DNA of 7,954 nt, taken from assembly GCA_050300875.1 (NCBI GenBank), contig JBNKYL010000231.1, positions 1-7,954 of the forward strand, written 5' to 3'. A program made the position numbers and the translations under genes. The notes under the pieces were generated by a model that saw only the letters and a program-made list of their open reading frames with translations, had not been told where the DNA came from and did not search any database. Positions 5,819 to 7,954 of this stretch are shown here, in pieces; the stretch's first letter is position 1; every line of letters begins with the position of its first letter. Origin of the DNA: CBDCFL01 sp050300875 (lineage in GTDB: Bacteria; Pseudomonadota; Alphaproteobacteria; Rhodobacterales; Rhodobacteraceae).

Positions 5819-7657
5819 ATGGAAACCGACACTCACGGCGGGCCAGCAATGGCATGGGGCGTCGACGCCCAACGGGCGATATGTGACCGTTACGAAAATG
5901 ACCCGCACCGGATGCTGGATATGTTGCGCGACACGCAGGACCGGTTTCGGCAGGTTTCGCGCGAAGCGATGGGCGTGATCGCGGAACGAACCGGGCGCAC
6001 CGTCATTGCGGTCGAAGGTGTCGCCAGTTTCTATGCATTCCTCTCCCTGACGCCCAAGGGGCGGACGACGATCCGGCTTTGCGACGATATCATCGACCGT
6101 TTCGCCGGGTTTGAAGCCATTGCGAAGGCGTTCGAGGCTGCGTTGGGCATCAAGCTCGGCGAAACGTCCGCCGATGGCGCATTCTCACTGGAAACTACGC
6201 CCTGTATCGGCATGTGCGATCAGGCTCCGGCGGCAATGATCAACGATGTCGTCGTGACCAACCTGACACCCGAAATGGTTCGAACCATCGCGTCGGCCCT
6301 TTTGGCTGGTGATAGCCCGGAAACCCTGGTGGCCGGGGTGGGGGATCTGGCCGGGTCAAGTGTCAGCAATAACATCCGGCGCACGGGCGAGGTTCTGTTG
6401 GGACCGGTCCCCCTTGATGCAGGCCTGCGCGCGGCGGTTCAAATCAAGGCCTCGGACATCATCGACAGGATCGAAGCCAGCGGCCTGCGCGGTTGCGGCG
6501 GTGCCGGGTTTCCGACGTGGCGCAAATGGAAAGCTGCGGGTTCCGCGCCGGATCCGCGAAAATTCGTGATCTGCAACGCGGACGAAGGCGAACCCGGCAC
6601 GTTCAAAGACCGTGTCCTGCTGACCGAACGTGCGGACCTGCTGATCGAAGGCATGACCATCGCAGCCCGCGCCATCGGGGCGTCGGAAGGTATACTCTAT
6701 CTGCGTGGCGAATATGCGTATCTCAGGCCGCATATCGAAAGCGTTCTGGAAACGCGGCGTGCGCGTGGCGTGCTTGGCCGAGCGGTCCTGGGCACCGACG
6801 GGTTCGACTTCGACATGCGCGTGCAGATGGGGGCCGGTGCCTATATCTGCGGCGAGGAAGGTGCACTGATCTCATCTTGCGAAGGTTTGCCGGGTGAACC
6901 CAAGACCCGCCCGCCATATCCCGTAACCCGCGGCTATCTGGGCCATCCCACCGTGGTCAACAATGTCGAAACCTTCTGCCATGTCGCGCGGATCATGGAT
7001 CGCGGTGCTCAGTGGTTTTTCGATATGGGCGGTGCGGGCAGCCACGGCACCAAGCTATTCAGCATTTCCGGCGATTGCACATCGCCGGGCGTATACGAAC
7101 TGCCCTATGGCCACTCTGTGCAGGAACTTCTGGATATGGCCGGGGCGCGGGACGCAGCGGCGGTGCTGGTCGGCGGGCCAAGCGGCACGATGATCGCACG
7201 CGACAGTTTCCACCGCAAACTGTCCTACGACGATCTGGCCACCGGCGGCGCGGTGGTGGTGTTCGACGGCACGCGTAACATCCTGGAAATTGTCGAATAT
7301 TACATGTCCTTCTTTGTGCATGAAAGTTGCGGCTATTGCACACCGTGCCGGGTGGGCAACGTGTTCCTGCAAAAGGCAATCGCAAAGTTCCGCAAGGGCT
7401 TGGCCAACCCGTCCGACATCGACTATTTGCGCGACCTGTCCGCGACCATCATCGAAACCAGCCGCTGCGGCCTGGGCATGACCTCGCCAAACCCGATACT
7501 CTCGACGCTCGACAATTTCCCACTGGTCTATTCGGCCATGGTCAAACCGTCAGATGGAGGTATCAAGGCGACCTTCGACGTCCAATCTGCCATAGCCGAT
7601 GCACGTAGCATGGCACATCGGCGATCCTATGTATTCGACAAGGATTTCAGCAGATGA
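5819..7657 (+). CDS. hoxF: HoxF-type diaphorase subunit of NAD-reducing [NiFe] hydrogenase (NuoE-NuoF fusion)
   Basis: This 612-residue flavoprotein would exchange electrons between NAD(H) and iron-sulfur clusters in the cytoplasm. An N-terminal NuoE-like domain (about 20-165) is fused to a NuoF-like domain. The latter shows the FMN-binding loop LRGCGGAGFPT (223-233), NADEGEPGTFKDR (253-265), the NADH-site GAGAYICGEE (339-348), and [4Fe-4S] ligands ESCGYCTPC (Cys504, 507, 510) plus Cys550 in TSRCGLG. Length and many motifs, such as TPCIG-DQ-PA and TSRCGLG-TSP-PIL, resemble Cupriavidus necator HoxF (about 600 residues). The NuoE cluster site is incomplete: Cys88, Cys129 and Cys133 are present, but the second position is Asp93. 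I chose the ATG at 5819 because AGGCGGA (5807-5813) precedes it by 5 nt; ATGs at 5765 (no ribosome site) and 5849 are alternatives. The stop overlaps the hoxU-like start. Other NuoE-NuoF fusions exist, but the HoxU-like neighbour supports this call. Confidence 0.87.
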   Translation: METDTHGGPAMAWGVDAQRAICDRYENDPHRMLDMLRDTQDRFRQVSREAMGVIAERTGRTVIAVEGVASFYAFLSLTPKGRTTIRLCDDIIDRFAGFEAIAKAFEAALGIKLGETSADGAFSLETTPCIGMCDQAPAAMINDVVVTNLTPEMVRTIASALLAGDSPETLVAGVGDLAGSSVSNNIRRTGEVLLGPVPLDAGLRAAVQIKASDIIDRIEASGLRGCGGAGFPTWRKWKAAGSAPDPRKFVICNADEGEPGTFKDRVLLTERADLLIEGMTIAARAIGASEGILYLRGEYAYLRPHIESVLETRRARGVLGRAVLGTDGFDFDMRVQMGAGAYICGEEGALISSCEGLPGEPKTRPPYPVTRGYLGHPTVVNNVETFCHVARIMDRGAQWFFDMGGAGSHGTKLFSISGDCTSPGVYELPYGHSVQELLDMAGARDAAAVLVGGPSGTMIARDSFHRKLSYDDLATGGAVVVFDGTRNILEIVEYYMSFFVHESCGYCTPCRVGNVFLQKAIAKFRKGLANPSDIDYLRDLSATIIETSRCGLGMTSPNPILSTLDNFPLVYSAMVKPSDGGIKATFDVQSAIADARSMAHRRSYVFDKDFSR

Positions 7658-7954
7658 ATGATTTCAGCATCCTCATCGACGGGGTCGAGGTGCCCGCGCA
7701 AGAAGGTCAGACCATCATGGAAGCCGCCGATGCGGCGGGCATATACATTCCGCGGCTGTGCGACCATGAAGGCTTGCGCCACCAAGGCGGGTGCCGGGTC
7801 TGCACGGTGAAAGCCGACGGGCGCAGCGTCGCCGCCTGCACCCAGCCGGCCGTGCCGGGGCAGAGCGTTGACAACGAAACCGACCACGTCACCAAGCTGC
7901 GCCGCGACCTCGTTGAAATGCTGTTTCACGAAGGCAATCACCTTTGCCCGATCT
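7654..7954 (+). CDS. hoxU: HoxU-type iron-sulfur subunit of the diaphorase (N-terminal part, runs off the window)
   Basis: About 100 residues are visible before the window ends. They form a plant-type ferredoxin domain as in the NuoG N-terminus: [2Fe-2S] ligands Cys36, Cys47, Cys50 and Cys62, in LCDHEGLRHQGGCRVC and AACTQP. The stretch LVEMLFHEGNHLCP (87-99) then begins the His/Cys motif that binds the next cluster, matching the LVEFLFAEGNHNCP of C. necator HoxU from memory. The ATG at 7654 overlaps the hoxF stop by 4 bp, and AAGGA (7640-7644) lies 9 nt upstream. HoxU carries electrons from HoxF to the hydrogenase small subunit HoxY, so hoxY and hoxH are expected to the right. A full-length NuoG-like or formate dehydrogenase subunit cannot be excluded because the C-terminus is missing. 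Confidence 0.85.
   Translation, partial: MNDFSILIDGVEVPAQEGQTIMEAADAAGIYIPRLCDHEGLRHQGGCRVCTVKADGRSVAACTQPAVPGQSVDNETDHVTKLRRDLVEMLFHEGNHLCPI

Noticed and set aside
5713..5819. Sigma-54 promoter for hoxF, as known for some hydrogenase operons
   Set aside because: No GG-N10-GC element with a reasonable TGGCAC/TTGC match was found.
7627..7941. 104-codon minus-strand frame at the right end
   Set aside because: It is antisense to hoxU, whose ferredoxin cysteine pattern is unmistakable.

Overview
The window looks like an alphaproteobacterial chromosome segment, probably from the Rhodobacteraceae/Roseobacter group. This rests on the high GC content, strong G/C bias at third codon positions and the style of the proteins; no rRNA or other phylogenetic marker is present, so the placement is inference. 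The DNA is densely coding, and no insertion sequence, tRNA or CRISPR array was seen.

Left module (1-1991): an RND-type periplasmic adaptor is on the minus strand (37-1284). It is followed by the first 11 codons of the next gene (1-33), presumably the RND pump. A TetR-family regulator (1380-1991, plus strand) diverges from the adaptor. The gap between them holds a 28-bp dyad with only one mismatched pair (1326-1353), covering the spacer and -10 of a plausible regulator promoter. It is a strong operator candidate.

Middle module (2000-5674, all minus strand): a compact four-gene operon in the order TetR regulator, HlyD/YbhG-like adaptor, ABC ATPase, ABC-2 permease. The junctions are a 4-bp ATGA overlap, another 4-bp ATGA overlap and a 2-bp gap. 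The layout resembles the Escherichia coli cecR-ybhGFSR locus but has only one permease gene. A perfect inverted repeat (TGACTGAC-CA-GTCAGTCA, 5695-5712) overlaps the predicted operon promoter, and the predicted transcript start falls on the regulator's ATG, which suggests a leaderless, autoregulated message. The two drug-efflux-like modules converge with only 8 bp between stop codons.

Right module (5819-7954, plus strand): a NuoE-NuoF fusion of HoxF type, followed with a 4-bp overlap by the start of a HoxU/NuoG-N-terminal-type iron-sulfur protein that runs off the window. Together they look like the NAD(H)-oxidising diaphorase half of a soluble NAD-reducing [NiFe] hydrogenase (hoxFUYH type). 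The hydrogenase half would lie beyond the right edge and is not seen here.

The most interesting points are the two well-defined TetR operators, the leaderless prediction, the single-permease YbhG-type exporter transcribed divergently from a hydrogenase diaphorase, and the incomplete cysteine set in the NuoE-like domain of HoxF. I see no clear evidence of a wholly new system.
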